Made by a program: the position numbers and the translations under genes. 64,000 nt of DNA from Symsagittifera roscoffensis (Eukaryota; Xenacoelomorpha; Acoela; Convolutidae): NCBI RefSeq assembly GCF_963678635.1, contig NC_087067.1, forward strand, positions 24,987,020-25,051,019, in the 5' to 3' direction. The notes below the pieces were generated by a model. The model saw only the letters and a list, made by a program, of their open reading frames with translations, did not search any database and was not told the origin of the DNA. Below are positions 21,612 through 34,105 of the stretch, in pieces; positions within the stretch are counted from its first letter, which is position 1, and every line of letters begins with the position of its first letter.

Positions 21612-22972
21612 CTATCTGATAAGCTGAGTTTTCTTACTATCCACTGGATAACACTCCCCTTTTTTGAAAAGAAAATTACGCTTATTTTCGGTTTTTTCCT
21701 CGGTTGATGTTTTTGGCAGAATATCCGCAGCGTCCGTTGGTGAAGATAGGTTGTCCACAGCGTTTTTCGATGTTGTTTCTCTCTCTCTTTGAAACGTCAT
21801 GGAGTTTTTGATCGGTGAGATTTCTTTCAAAATTTTCATCGCTGAGTCAAAACTCTTCAAGAAAGTCGCATCAGGAGTAGTGGCTTGTGGTGGTCAATCA
21901 ATGACGTACCTCGAGCTGATTGCCCTCTGTTGTTGAGCAGCTGATGTTGGCGAGTCTTTTTGTTCGCACACTTGTGTCGGAGTTTTGAGGACATTGTCCT
22001 TTTGTTGGCTGGAGGCTCTAACGTTCTCCGGTGTAACTGGTTCCAACTGGATCTCCACGCGCTCTACTGAGGATGACAATGAAATTACCTCTTGAGATTC
22101 TTGTTGAGGTGTGGCGCTGCCTGTATCTTTTGATACTGCCTCTGGTGTCGGGACTACATCTATTTGACAGACTACGTTGCGGTTGTCTATGTTTTGCGCT
22201 TCTATGGTGCTTATCGGTATAGCATTGCCAAGTACGAGTCCTCATGGAGCGGCGACATTATTGGCTAAAATCCTATGGTGTTTTCTTAGTGTCCAGTCTT
22301 TTAGAAGCTGGTTTTTTAGGGGAAGGTGTTTTGCGATTGAGTTCCGTATCCGATAATGAGATAGACGTATCGCATTCAAATTAGATATCCGTATTTGCGA
22401 GTCTGCTTTTTTTAAGTTTGATTCACTGGGTTTTGCTTGCCAGTTGGTTGCCCTTTGGCAGAGATGTCCTGATTTGTTTCCGCGGTATTTTTTTCTTTCT
22501 GGGTGTTCCCCGTGAACAGGCCGTCATGTCCTAACACTCGTCGATTCCTGGATTGTGAAAGAATTTGTTCCAGGTTTTTTGGAGGCGGTTTTTTCGGGCT
22601 GACTTTCGTCTTTTGAATTTCGGGTACCATTTGATTGGTGGCCTGTTTTGGTTTGTCTTGCTTTGGGCTTTTTACTGAAACACGATGTTTTACTCTGGGT
22701 AAGTGTTTATAAGCAATAAAGTCTTTAAGGGCTGCTGGGCGGCATTTTCCATAGACCCGTGGATCCGGTACAAAAGCGAGACCATTGTGTCTAATTACCC
22801 GTGGTTGCTTGCAGTCCTCCCGAACCCAAGCTGTGTGTGGTGAATAATTCATGATTGCACCGTTTTCCAAAATTTTAAACTGCGCACCGAAAATACCTGG
22901 TTTTTTCATTTTCTGGCTATAGTGCCCGATTTCCTTGCCACTTGATCGATTTTCTGTCCTAGTAATCCACAT
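21612..22972 (-). CDS. Unknown low-complexity protein gene, possibly multi-exon or broken
   Basis: An ATG at 22970-22972, just inside the right direct repeat, opens a 186-residue frame to 22412. It has an N-terminal GIFGAQFKILENGAIMNYSP and FVPDPRVYGKCRPAALKDFIAY region, then a Lys/Pro/Gln-rich tail. Protein-like sequence of the same composition continues in other frames downstream, at about 22380-22290 (ELNRKTPSPKKPASKR) and from about 22230 to 21894 (VEIQLEPVTPENV), and then to 21612. Either short introns or frameshifts separate these parts. I recognise no family. The flanking direct repeats suggest that the gene belongs to a mobile or duplicated unit. The upstream repeat carries a TATA-like ctttatagcg on this strand. 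Confidence 0.4.
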
Positions 22973-23239
22973 GTCTTTAAAATGAACCCACTGATTCTGA
23001 CCAGGGACGAGGTCGGGGACTTATGTTGCCACCATTGCGACCCAAATCGGGTATTTTGCAACCATTGCAGCTCAAAATGGATATGTTACAACTTTGTGCG
23101 ACCAAAGTAATTTGCGCGACTAGTACGCGCTAGTTGTTAAATTTATGCAACATTTGAAAAATACCAAAGACTTTGATTTTTATGGCTTCTGTAAACGTTT
23201 GAAATCGCTATAAAGAGTAGCCTAGATCATTTTCATCTC
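22964..23239. repeat. 276-bp direct repeat, right copy
   Basis: This copy overlaps the ATG of the minus-strand ORF and supplies its 5' flank. It ends at cattttcatctcggttcccc. See the left copy for comparison. Confidence 0.9.
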
Positions 23240-25959
23240 GGTTCCCCCAAAAACTTTGCTCATGCTTGCAAAAACTGTTGTTCCAAAGTGTTGAAAAACT
23301 GGGGAAAAATTGAGTTTGCGTTCATTTGTTTAACAGTAAACTGAAAACTCGCAGAACTTCCGGGGTATTATCGACTATGTTTTCTAAGATGTGCCGTTTT
23401 CTCTTGACATCAGTCGAAAACAATTGTTCTGTAAATTGTTTTTAAGTGCATGTCAAAGGCTTTTATACCCATAAAAAAAGTGCGATCAACTAAAATTTGA
23501 TAAACTTCTGTTTCATTAATAGAAGTTTATCATTTTACAACAATTTTTTGAACTATAACTGAAGGGCTTAGCAAATAAAAATGAAAGAACAGATTTGTTA
23601 TTTTTGAAATTAAGGTTGCTTGAGTATAGCACCATGAATGATGAAATCAAGGTTCATTGGATCTCTTTAACTTTCTCCAGCCCCTTTTGCAAAAAAATTG
23701 TTACTTGGTAAAAAAAATTGCAGATGTTTAACCGTTGTATTATTGTTCCGACTTTCGATACGAAAGTAACGGAATATTTGTACTCGGTGTGGGTTTTTTT
23801 TTTCTTCAGACAAGTTTTGACTTTTTAAGTAGCCATTTTTAACATAATTTTTTATATCATTTGAAAAGTATTGTTCTCCTGAGCTTACTTTTGAAAGATA
23901 TTTCACCTGAGATCATTTTTCGTAAAATTATGGGGCTTTAAAGATCGCTATTTTGACTTATTTGAGACTATTAACGCGGGATGTGTTTCGCGCTATTAAC
24001 GCGTCAGCGGAGATTTAATCTGTCGTAGAAATCGGTCCAAATTGGTTGAAGGAAGATTATTTGCTATAAATGATATGTTACTACGAGCGTTATTTATCAC
24101 TCTGTACTTTATACGGCGTGTGGGGGGATGATTTGGATGAAAAGATCTCTAATTAAAAAAGCAAAATTCATTTTATTTTTATTAGTTTTAATTTTTTCAT
24201 GTTATTCCTGCTCCATAGATCTTAAAAGCCAGTCGGAACATTCAGGGCTTTGCCCTGATATGAGCAGTCTTGTTTCATTACAGGGGTGACAATTCGTTAC
24301 TAGGTATCAAAAGGGAGAGTTAGAAAGATCCGGTTTATCTTAACTTCAAAGTAGAGCTCTAGCTGAAATAGGTTTTTTGTATTTCAAAATGTAGCAGTAG
24401 GTTTACATATCATAGTATTTACTTTTTCGGGTGTGCCGTTGTGTAAACATTTTGTTTCGACTTTCAACGAGAGTAATGAAATATTTCTCCTCAGTAGCGT
24501 GGTATAATTTAGTGGGATCCATTTTTCAAAAGGCCTGTTTTTAAAAAAAAATTGCTGCGGCGCAAACTTGTTTTTTGACAAAACAGCGTCCTTGTAGTAT
24601 TTTCGGAGAGCTCGGAAAATCAAATTGGTGGACCTAATAAAAGGTCAATAAAATTTTCAAAAACCGCCCCCCTCCCCCTAGAAAAATTTCTGCAAACACC
24701 ACTGTGTTTCTCCTCAATAAGTTTTCTCTTCAAGATTCAACTTCTTTTCTAAAAAAAGATAAAGATGTCCTGAGCTCATCTACAAAGATAAAACCTGTGC
24801 GACTATTTTTCGACTTGTTACTGGAGTTTAAGTGAATTGAGGGATGCTAATGGTTTCAAGTTCTCATTAACAGACGCAGATATATCACCTTGTTTTTAAA
24901 GTTATTTTTACAAGAAAAAACAAAAAATTCAAATTTTCAAAAAAAATGTTATCAATGCTTCTGCAAAAATCTGCATCAAAAGCAACATATAGATGGCAAT
25001 CGGAACTATCATGGCTTTGCCTCAATTCAAGCAGTTTTGTTGAGTTTTCGTTCTGTTTGAGTTCCTTAAAACACCTTATACCTAAATATGAGCAACCTTA
25101 ACTAAATTACAGAAAAGTATTCGTAAAGGGATAATACTGAATGACATGATTAGTATGAGACGCCACAATCAGTATTTACTTTTTTGATAATTTTGAAAAT
25201 GATACCAGAATAGGCTATGTTTTTGGTCGATGAGATGCGCTTATCTTTTTTCATTGCAACATGACCAAGATTACATATCCACTTAAAATAGCGTTTGTTT
25301 ACCAGTAGCATGAAATTAAAATTATTTATTCTGTTCGAATCTTCGAAGACATTTCTATATATAATGATTATATTCGGTTAATACCAGTGTTTTTTGCCTT
25401 CCGGAGCTGAACGGTCAAATTCGCGGTAAACAGTCCGCCCAATATTCTTGGGGAATTCTATCTCGCTCGAATAAATCTAGTCCATTCAAAGGGGCGGTGA
25501 AAGAGCGGTACTTGATTTTTGAACTTTAAAGATTTATTGTATACTATATAAGTGACCAATTAAATTTCGAAGAAGAAAAGTTCAGGTTTTGAGGCAAAGA
25601 TTTTTCGCCTAAAAACTACCAACTATTTATATCAATATTTTGGATGCTGGAGAACACCGCAATAATATGAGATTTTTCTGCAATTATTTTTAGAAATTGA
25701 CCGAAAAAATTCCGAAGCACTGTTGGCCAAAATGAAAACTATTTCTAGACATATATCAAAAAAGGAAAAAGCATTTCAGCAACTTAGTGAAATAAAGAGT
25801 TTTCGTACAAATTATTTCTAATAAATACATTTTATGAGAATTAGATCGGACATTTATAGCTGTTTTTAAAACGACCGGAAAGAGTTTGGGCGAACATCTT
25901 GCGCAATACATTAGAAATTGTCAAAAAAGTATCTGGCCCAGCAACAAATTAAGGGGGGG
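23240..25959. other. AT-rich non-coding region with repeat fragments
   Basis: No gene is supported. A segment near 23740-23910 (ttattgttccgactttcg, then actcggtgtgggtttt) is related to 34765-34900. A family B fragment lies at 24590-24700. A self-complementary cagggctttgccctga near 24242 resembles tcagggcgaagccctga near 56903. Confidence 0.5.
24590..24700 (+). repeat. Dispersed repeat family B, fragment
   Basis: The segment agctcggaaaatcaaattgg, a pair of short inverted blocks (gacctaataaaaggtc) and the C-rich cccccctccccc match the same order of blocks in the other copies. Confidence 0.6.
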
Positions 25960-26260
25960 GGCATTTTCTATCCATTTTTGGCTGACTGATACCTAAATTT
26001 TTTCTGAATCATGCGCCTTGGGTGTCAATATATACTAATTTACTAATATCTAGGAGGAGCAAGCGCCCAAAAAACTCAACTTTTTGGTTTAAATTTTCCA
26101 CGAAACGGTCTAAAAACGCTTTTTTCAGCCTGTTTTAGCGGCGCATAAATTGTAGTTGAAATACGGTCTTTTTAACAATTCAGTGGAACTCAGAAGATCA
26201 TATTGGTTGACCTAAAAAAAGGTCGACAAAAACCTAAAAAGCGGCCGACACCTATAAAAA
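25960..26260 (+). repeat. Dispersed repeat family B copy
   Basis: It contains ctgactgatacctaaa, atgcgcc, tatatactaattta and ttgacctaaaaaaaggtcga in order. The copy at 29640-29870 shows these in reverse complement. Confidence 0.65.
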
Positions 26261-26937
26261 AAAACATTGCTCTCAACGAAGTTTGAAATGATATCTAGTG
26301 ATTACCCGCATTTAAGAAAAGTGAAAACAAATCGATTATAATGGATTTTCGTTGTCTAAAATATTGTAAATATAATCGATTCTCATGTTACGTTCAGACA
26401 ACAAAATTGGACTAAAAATGGCTTTAAATCCATTTTTTCTCGCCAAAACAAAATGCATTATATTTCACTTGGAATCCATTATAATGGATTTTAAAATAAG
26501 TAGGAAATCACATTAAAAAGGATTTTTCCCCTTTATTTTTGTTTCGCGCGTCGGGCAAATTTTTGCAAGAATTTCTGCATTTATCAAGTGAGTTATGCGG
26601 AAACTTTGCAAAGCGACTGTACGGCTTAATTCATTTCTAAACCTAAACTCAAATTGCAAAAAAATTCTGTTAAGCTCGGCTCTTTTCCAGTTTCCCCCCT
26701 TTCAAATTCAAATCCAAAAATTTTATTTAACGTTATCATAATGCAATAAAATTTAGCGTGGTGAGCAAATCGACAATTGTGAACAGATTTGTTCTTCATA
26801 CTTACATCGTAACATCACGCATTTAGCCGTAATAACACGTAATACATACATAAAACTCGGTATTTTGAAAAAGGGGGAACTGGAAAAGAGCCTTAAGCTC
26901 TCCCCCCCCCCAACATTTGCCCCTTTGCTCTCCCAGT
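26261..26937. other. AT-rich region with short palindromes
   Basis: Palindromic aatccattataatggatt and the related aatcgattataatggatt occur near 26330-26500 and again near 27340-27400 beside the assembly gap. No gene is supported. Confidence 0.5.
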
Positions 26938-27066
26938 TAACCCCCCCACCCCCTGAACAGCCCCCCCCCCCCCCCCACCTGAACAACCCTCCCACCTGAA
27001 CACCCCCTGAACCCGCCCACTCCCCCACCTGAACCCCCCCCGTTACGTGGGGGGGGGGGGGGTTGT
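26938..27066. repeat. C-rich minisatellite-like tract
   Basis: Runs of C separated by acctgaac recur five to six times, and the tract ends with a run of G. Such sequence is prone to assembly error and lies about 360 bases before the gap. Confidence 0.8.
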
Positions 27067-27423
27067 TGTGAATGGACAAACGCTAAGGGGGTAAGGGAAG
27101 GGAGACTAGTCCACCTCTAATTTTACCCCCCTCACCCCCAAATTTTCTAATAAACTAACAAAATTGTTGAAACGAACAAAATTCAGTTTTTCAGTAACAT
27201 AAAAAAGTTACGAAAATATCAAAACTAGACAGAAAAAAATTAAATCTAACAACAAGTAACCAACGTAACCAACATAAATTTAAAACTTAGGGAAGATTTT
27301 ATGTGCGTTGAAGTTTGCATCTCAGTAAAGTGGAAAAAAATCGATTATAATTTATTTTCATTGTCATTGTCCAAAAAAGAAAAAAAAACCGATTATAATG
27401 GATGAAAGGATTTTGTTGGCCTC

Positions 27424-27623
27424 NNNNNNNNNNNNNNNNNNNNNNNNNNNNNNNNNNNNNNNNNNNNNNNNNNNNNNNNNNNNNNNNNNNNNNNNNNNNN
27501 NNNNNNNNNNNNNNNNNNNNNNNNNNNNNNNNNNNNNNNNNNNNNNNNNNNNNNNNNNNNNNNNNNNNNNNNNNNNNNNNNNNNNNNNNNNNNNNNNNNN
27601 NNNNNNNNNNNNNNNNNNNNNNN
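27424..27623. other. Assembly gap (200 N)
   Basis: Exactly 200 N bases, a size typical of an arbitrary scaffold gap. Continuity across it is not proven. Confidence 0.98.
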
Positions 27624-28157
27624 CATGGTGGCATGTCATGGAGCCGAATACCCGGATAGCCGAAAAATAAAACTGTTCACAGATAGCCGAAATTATTTTT
27701 TTCCAGGTAGCCTAAAAATTCGATTCGATTCACACCAAAAATTAATAAGAAAATAAAAATATAAAAAACAGCTTTTTGACATTATAGCTCCCACCCCCCA
27801 TCCCAAGTAACTTATAGACCCTCAGAATAGAAAATTTTTATGTTTGCTTTGAAAAATATCGAGCCCTTTTTGGATCGGCTAATTTTGAGCTATCCCGAAA
27901 CGAACTTCGCAAAAAAATCAACCCCCAAAAATTCTCAGCTTAGAACCAAGTTAACATCCCCCCAGACGGCTTCCTTTTTTGGCGGAGGGGGGAGTATGTT
28001 AACTTGGTCTAGCATTTGAAAAAATGAGGTTTTGTTTTGAACACTTTTTTGGCGTCTGCTCCCTGCCTCATCTCCAGACACTTATTTGTTACTAATGACT
28101 TTGAAGAGAAACTTTTTTTGGCTATCCGGGAATGCGGTTCTGTGGGTATGCACCATG
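27624..28157. mobile_element. Foldback/MITE-like element next to the gap
   Basis: The left end catggtg...acccggatagcc is inverted at the right end as ggctatccgggaatgcgg...caccatg. Internal repeats of gatagccgaa are visible. No ORF is present. The left end coincides with the gap, so the element could extend into it. Confidence 0.65.
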
Positions 28158-29575
28158 CTAATCACCACTTCTCCATGACCTAATAGGCAAAAAAAGATAT
28201 CAATATTTTATAGTTCTATAATAAGTCACAGCTGGCTGGTTACGATCATGTACAAGCACACACAACTTTGGAACGTCCAACAAGATAAAAGGTAAAAACA
28301 AAAAACCAGACGCTTTAAATTAGTTAAATGGAGGGAGCGGAAATTGACACGGCAGGAATATTGTATAAAGTTTAATATGTGGGGAAATTAAGGCGAGATT
28401 TATCAAAAACGGATTTAAGGGTCTATATTTTAGGACTTATTTTAACTCAAATTTCTCAAAAAAAACAATATGCGCTGGTGACTAACACTTAGTCAAGCGC
28501 AAAATAACAAGCACGTCTAAATTAATCGAAAAAGAATACAGTAGATTTGCCGATGTAATTTCTGTCTATTTTTCAGAAACCGCAGTGACCTAAACAGTAT
28601 TAGAAGTTCAGTGCATAGAATTTCCAGTTGAATTTAGAGGTCCATCTGCAAGGCGGTCTTCTGAAATTGCAGCTCTTAACCTATTAATTGCACTTTTAAC
28701 CTTTTTTCAATTTATTGCCATGAAGATGAGTTGCATAGTTCTATTTGAACTTGAAAAGGCATTTAAGAAAGTACCACCAGAGACAAATGGTAAGCAGGAA
28801 CATTAGGCTGTTTATTGCACGCTTTGCAGATATTCAACCGAGTGTTAAAATTGATAAACTATTGGTAACCAATGTTTCTAGACCAAGCTTATACGCCAAA
28901 AAAAGCTGGTGGTAATCAACTAACCCACCCCCACCCCTCCCCTTACACACAAGCATTAAAATCAAGAAAACTAATCACTGTCGTTAGCATGACTAATAAT
29001 GCCTCAAGTTTTATTTTAACGAAGTCTTTGTTTAATGCATCTTTAAAACTCTTCATAATCAAGGGTACTCAAAATTGAATTTTCCAGATGGGCGTGAAAA
29101 AAAACTAATAAATAATTATGGTACCAGTTTTTATTTGGTGGGTTTCTTCCGTTTGAAAAAAAAATACCTTGGTTCCTCAATGTAGGCTAATTTACACTAA
29201 ACGCTCAGAAATGAATAAAAATAGGGGGAAAAAAATTATCGCTTCATCGGCTGAAATCAATTAGTTTTCGATTTCAGCCGGTAAAACGCTTTAACATCTT
29301 TTCACATTTTCTCAACAGTTAAACAATTTTTTTTTTGTTTCGGGAATTTACAATTACGGAAACAAAAAAAAAACATTCAGCGAAAAAATATATATTTAAG
29401 ACCACATTGAAGGGGGTTTCAAAGCTGCTAAGATACAAAATAATACAATAATAATGTAAGTTGAACTTCTAGCAAGATTGATAAGCAAAATTATTTACGA
29501 AAACCAAGTATAAATTTCGGTTAAAAATCACTTGCCCTTGCATATGCAAAAATCATTTTTTTATTAGCTGAAAGC
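28158..29575. other. AT-rich non-coding region
   Basis: No gene is supported. Two small palindromes are visible: ggctgaaatcaattagttttcgatttcagcc-like near 29249-29280, and a T-run/GTTTC...GAAAC/A-run hairpin near 29328-29378. Confidence 0.5.
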
Positions 29576-29576
29576 A

Positions 29577-29880
29577 GGGTTTTCTCGAGGAGGGGGGCGG
29601 ATCTAGGGTTTCCTCGATCTAGGGTTTTCTCGAGGAGGGGGGCGGATCTTCAAAAAAAATCGAAAATTTTGTCGACCTTTTTTTAGGTCGACCAAATTGA
29701 TTTTCTGAGCTCTCCCAATCATTATAAAGACCCCATTTTGACCAAATTTTCTGCGCTGCCCCCTGAAAATTAGTATATTATGGCGCCAAAGGCGCCTTCA
29801 GAAAAAGTTTTAGGTTCAGTCAGTCAAAAATGGATACCTCAAAATAGCACAAAGGGGGACCCTTTGAGTCGGCAGGGGGT
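29577..29880 (-). repeat. Dispersed repeat family B copy with a local duplication
   Basis: The piece agggttttctcgagg followed by aggggggcggatct occurs at 29577 and again at about 29620. Then come gtcgacctttttttaggtcg, gcgccaaaggcgcc and the aaagggggaccctttgagtc block. Orientation is opposite to the 25960 copy. Confidence 0.7.
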
Positions 29881-31726
29881 TGAATCCCTGAGGGGGACAC
29901 CAGCCCCCTTAAATCCGCTGGTGGCTGAAAGTACTCCTGAACAGATGCGAAGCCGAATTACGCACCACACGCGATTAAAGAACTTGAACTTGAAAAATAG
30001 TGAAAAACCAACTATTTAAAAAGATGAATGTTTCCAAGAAATGTTTCAAAATTCATACAAGTAAAAATCGAAAAATTATACCTAGGCTATTCAAAATTTC
30101 CAAAACTATTGCAAAAACCAGAAAAAATCAAACTAAAAAGTAATTTTCAAATGCCACTGAACCTATGTTCACATAAAACCGATATAAAACTTGATAACAG
30201 CTCAATTCAAATGAAACTCAGATTTGGTGGCTGAAAAAGTAGCATGAAATTGTAGCCTGATAAAAAAAACAAAAAAAAACTGTTTGTTGACAAAAAGGGA
30301 ATTAAAAAAGTAAGTCTTTCCGTTCTGAACCGGAGAAAAAATACTCACAAATGGAAAAAAAATTAAAGACAGAAAATTGTCTCTCTGACTAACACATTAA
30401 TGCACAAACGGAAAGAAAGTTTGTATCAGATAACGTATTTGCAAAAGATAAGTCTAAAACATAGCCGGCAAAAAGTATCTTGTTTGTAGGGTATCTCAAG
30501 TTGCCTTGGTTATAAGAAAACTTTTGTGTAGAGAGGCATGTGCAGCACAAAAAGATTCGTTTGTAATCTAGTAAACATTATTACAAGCATTTAAATTGTC
30601 TGATATCAGTTTCGACTTAATTTGGAGTCGCGTTAAATTGTCAATGCGCTAAGCGATTAAAAACCGAAAAAAAACAGACCTGTCAAATATTTTTCCAATC
30701 ACATAAGACGCAGGTATTGATTCCAATTGAACAATATTAAACTGTTTTATAAAAAGGGGATTATAAGATAAATGGGGTTTGACAAAGTTGCACGTCTTTT
30801 GAGCAATAGCAGAATTTTTTTGTCTTATTTTTGGTTTTTCTTTTTTTTGCAAGCGATTAATTAATCAAAGCAGATTGATTTCGTCACCCAGAGGATATTG
30901 GACGTAAAGAGGCATTACAAACTACCCACAAAATCCGCAAAAAAATTTGAAAGTTAAAAAAAACTAAACAAATTTTGTCTGGAACGATGTTCTAATGAAG
31001 GAATCGATCATATTTAAGGACACACAATCGACGGTGTTTAACTGAAAAATCAAGCACTCTTATCGAACGGCAACCAAGCCGACAAAAATTTTTGGTAAAT
31101 TGCGGTAAATTCCCGTAAAACCTAAGACCAAATTGTATTCAAGAAAACATTTCAAGATTTTAAGCATTTTGTTGTGCGCTCCAGAGAGGAGCACAAAAGT
31201 TTGATTTTCCTCTAAACCCTAAAATCAAATCACTAATTTCAGTTTCTATGGAGATAGTTTTCTCGTCCTCTACAAACGCTAAAATAATTCGGTTTTTTCT
31301 TTCATTAAAAGCTCGTTCAATTAAACGTATTGTTTTATGGAAGCATTGTTTCCATAAATAACACAAACATGGCGCTATATCGTTTCCATATACAGCACCA
31401 ATTATGGTGTCAGTCATAGCTCAAATTGAAAAATGTTCAAAGTCTGCTAACAAATATAGCTGAAGAAAAAGAGTGATTATGATGAGTGATTCCAAAAAAA
31501 TGATTTCTGACGTGTGGTTTGCTATTTTCCAGTTAAATCATATATGGATGTATACGGTTGCGCATGTTCTTTTTATGATAGCTATCCCGGGCGTTATCCC
31601 TTTTTATGATGGCTTTTTTTTCAAATAAATGGAGGGTATTTGCAAAGTATTTCCTATTATCGAAAAAAAAAACTGGATTTATAAGCTTTATTTTTCGGCT
31701 AATTTTTTTTTGGCTAATTATAACAC
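29881..31726. other. AT-rich non-coding region
   Basis: No coding region is supported. ORFs here are short, A/T-driven and without recognisable motifs. Confidence 0.5.
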
Positions 31727-31900
31727 AATAAATCTTGGGAATAAAAAAATTCAGACGTTCAAAAAAATTCTGCAAAACAAAATTGCTATTTTTTATTTAT
31801 CATGTTTTTTATCAGTTAATTTTCGAAAAAAAAACTGTTTCATACACAGAGGCGAAGTTGCACTTCGAATACACAAGCAAAAAGCAAAAATATCACCGAT
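31727..31900 (+). repeat. Dispersed repeat family C copy
   Basis: The segment cttgggaataaaaaaattc, then caaaaaaattctgcaaa and cagaggcgaagttgcacttcg recurs in the same order at 35118-35390. Confidence 0.6.
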
Positions 31901-32289
31901 AACGCTACTGGGAAAAAGTGAATGAGTAACAATTGGAATCTACAAAATTTCTGAATTGATGCACGCCAATTATGAGTCTACATAATTGCTAAATGACGCA
32001 AGCCAAATATGACGCATTAGAAATTTACTGACTAAAATGCCTCATTTTATAGAGCGGACGCATTTGAACTAGTATACGAAAAAGTTCCTTAAAAACATCC
32101 GACCCTCCCCTGGTTTGAACCCTTATAATTTGTTACTGTCCCCTTCCCTACCTCTACGCTACAAATCCATGATACCTTGAAGCTAAAGTGCTAATTTTAA
32201 TTAAGAGTCTGTGTTGATATCTTTAGAGTTTGCAGTACTTAATAGCAGGTTATTGATCAAAATGAACACTGTCAAAATGAACACATTTT

Positions 32290-32341
32290 GTCGCAACATT
32301 ATTTGCGTCGCAACAATATTTGCGTCGCAACAATATTTGCG
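32290..32341 (+). repeat. 17-bp tandem repeat, three copies
   Basis: Three near-exact units of gtcgcaacaatatttgc. Confidence 0.9.
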
Positions 32342-32858
32342 ACAAGATTGTAAAAAAGAGTTCATACTATCACACAAGCTTCGCAGGTGTAAGTATACCT
32401 ATTTTATTTTGAATATCGACTATGCATAAAACCTTTAGTTCAGATTCTTTCATCACAACACCCTGAAAAAATTGAAATTATGTTTAAAACAAAATTTGTG
32501 GTTTTTTAAAATATGTTTGGAACATTCTGTGCTAGTTTTGCACAGCAACCGGATTTACTTGATTTATGTTTGGCCATGGGTGACATTGAAATCGGCTCCA
32601 GTGAATTTTTTATTCGCGAGATAATCTTATGCGAGACCTTTACAGTCGCAACATAAGTCGCAGACCGCGGGACATGAATGCCAGATTTGTCTCAAAATTC
32701 GAGCAAAAAATAAGAAAAAAAACAATTCTATAACATTTGATTGTCTCGTAAATCATCTTATAATAAATCTTCAAGGGAGTTAACGCACTTTGAATTTTAA
32801 AAATAATTCGCTTAATCTGTTCACTAGGTAAAATAATTTTTTTTAAAATCAGTTGCTT

Positions 32859-33443
32859 CAGTGTTGATTTAAACTATCTGGGCAGAGCAATCAAAATTTG
32901 GATTTTTTAAAGGGTTTTTTACAAACTGGATCAAAATCAGACAAAAAGTAAAGTGATCAAGAGTTGCTTAGAATTTTACCAGGATTGATTTGGTGGAAAA
33001 TTTAGGAACAAATGGCTACCCTAGAAATGCGTCATTTTGTTTCTTTTTTTCTACTTAATCACAAGTCAAGCTAAAGCTACCAAGTTAATTGATGAGAAAG
33101 TATTTTTTACTAATTAAAACCCAAATTATTTGTTAAACTCTTGGAGGAATTTGATAAAGCATTGATGGGCTATGTAAGAGGCTCCTTTTGATATAACTTT
33201 CTCATCAATTACCTTGTTAAATTTAGCGTAGTTTTTGATTAACTAGAAACATGCAAAATGACTCATTTTTGAAGTAAAATTTTGGTTCAAAGTTTCGCAA
33301 AATAAATTGCACCATATTAATTCTGGTAAAATTCTAAGCAGATTTAAATTTGGTCGCTTTTTGTCTAATCTTAACTCAAATGGAGAAAAACTCGTTCAGA
33401 TTTTCCAATGTTTGTTTTATTGGAATAATTTAAATCAGCGCTG
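32859..33443. mobile_element. Foldback element, family A, diverged copy
   Basis: The ends cagtgttgatttaaa and tttaaatcagcgctg are inverted, and internal blocks match the 15161-15915 copy. It is about 170 bases shorter and more diverged. Its right end lies 30 bases from the 3' end of the TIR-domain ORF. Confidence 0.75.
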
Positions 33444-33472
33444 TTTTTATGACATGTTTTAGCAGCGTAATT

Positions 33473-34105
33473 TTAGAAAAAAAATTTAGAAGCGACACTG
33501 ACAAAACCCATCGTCAGACTAAACCTGAGTTTACCATCTGATCCATTCAGCCCCCCTTCCACGTTTCCGAGCAGGTTCTCAAAGTTTGATTCGAACAAAG
33601 ATTCATCGTAGAAGTTGTAGTACTGATGATCTGCTACAATGAATTCTAACCAGCCCGTGGCCTTGAAGTTTTCCTGTACTTTAGCGAACACTTGTTTTTT
33701 CTTCAATTGAAACGAATAGAGAGCTTCCTGTCTGCAATTTTGACTATTTTGGTAAGCTTGTGAATAACATATCACAATTACAGTCGAGTCTTCGACGGTT
33801 TCGCCCATCGCTTGAGGCAGGTTATTCGCATAAGTCATGTTGTAGTAGTCGATCCAGGCGTTTATTCCGCTGGCTTTCAGTGCAGCGTAAATATTTCTGG
33901 CAGGTTCTTTTTCGTTCCAGCTGTAGCTTACCATGACCATGTTTGTAGTGTCCGTCACTTGGTTTGTGCCATACTCCAGTTGGGCTTGGCGTAGCTCAAC
34001 GTGGACCTGATTAACTAGAGCAGTTAGATCAGGTGCAGTCTCATACTGCTGTGGCTCTGAAAAGCCAGTGATCTGATTACCAATGAGTACGGATCTGATT
34101 ATCAA
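33473..34105 (-). CDS. TIR-domain protein, 3' exon
   Basis: The frame covers 210 codons. No ATG is present at its 5' end, and a strong acceptor (cttttcag, AG at 34058-34057) suggests that the exon starts at 34056. From about residue 56 a TIR fold can be read: VMVSYSW (strand A), then a helix and NAWIDYYNM, VIVICYSQAY, and NCRQEALYSF. The Glu at about residue 127 (33725-33727) sits where NAD-cleaving TIR domains carry the catalytic Glu, and is preceded by Cys at the usual spacing. The type resembles the invertebrate TIR_2 family with the MISYSW signature, linked to innate immunity or NAD metabolism. The C-terminus is hydrophobic and ends in FFF. No upstream exon was identified. Confidence 0.7.
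   Translation of the reverse strand: MIIRSVLIGNQITGFSEPQQYETAPDLTALVNQVHVELRQAQLEYGTNQVTDTTNMVMVSYSWNEKEPARNIYAALKASGINAWIDYYNMTYANNLPQAMGETVEDSTVIVICYSQAYQNSQNCRQEALYSFQLKKKQVFAKVQENFKATGWLEFIVADHQYYNFYDESLFESNFENLLGNVEGGLNGSDGKLRFSLTMGFVSVASKFFF

Noticed and set aside
21008-23239. LTR retrotransposon defined by the 276-bp direct repeats
   Set aside because: The repeat ends lack TG...CA, there is no primer-binding site or pol sequence between them, and the enclosed gene has no gag features.
27299-27670. ORFs spanning the N gap
   Set aside because: They consist mostly of unknown residues and have no support.
31160-31417. 85-codon minus-strand ORF
   Set aside because: No ATG-independent support, no motif and an AT-rich context; it looks like a chance frame.
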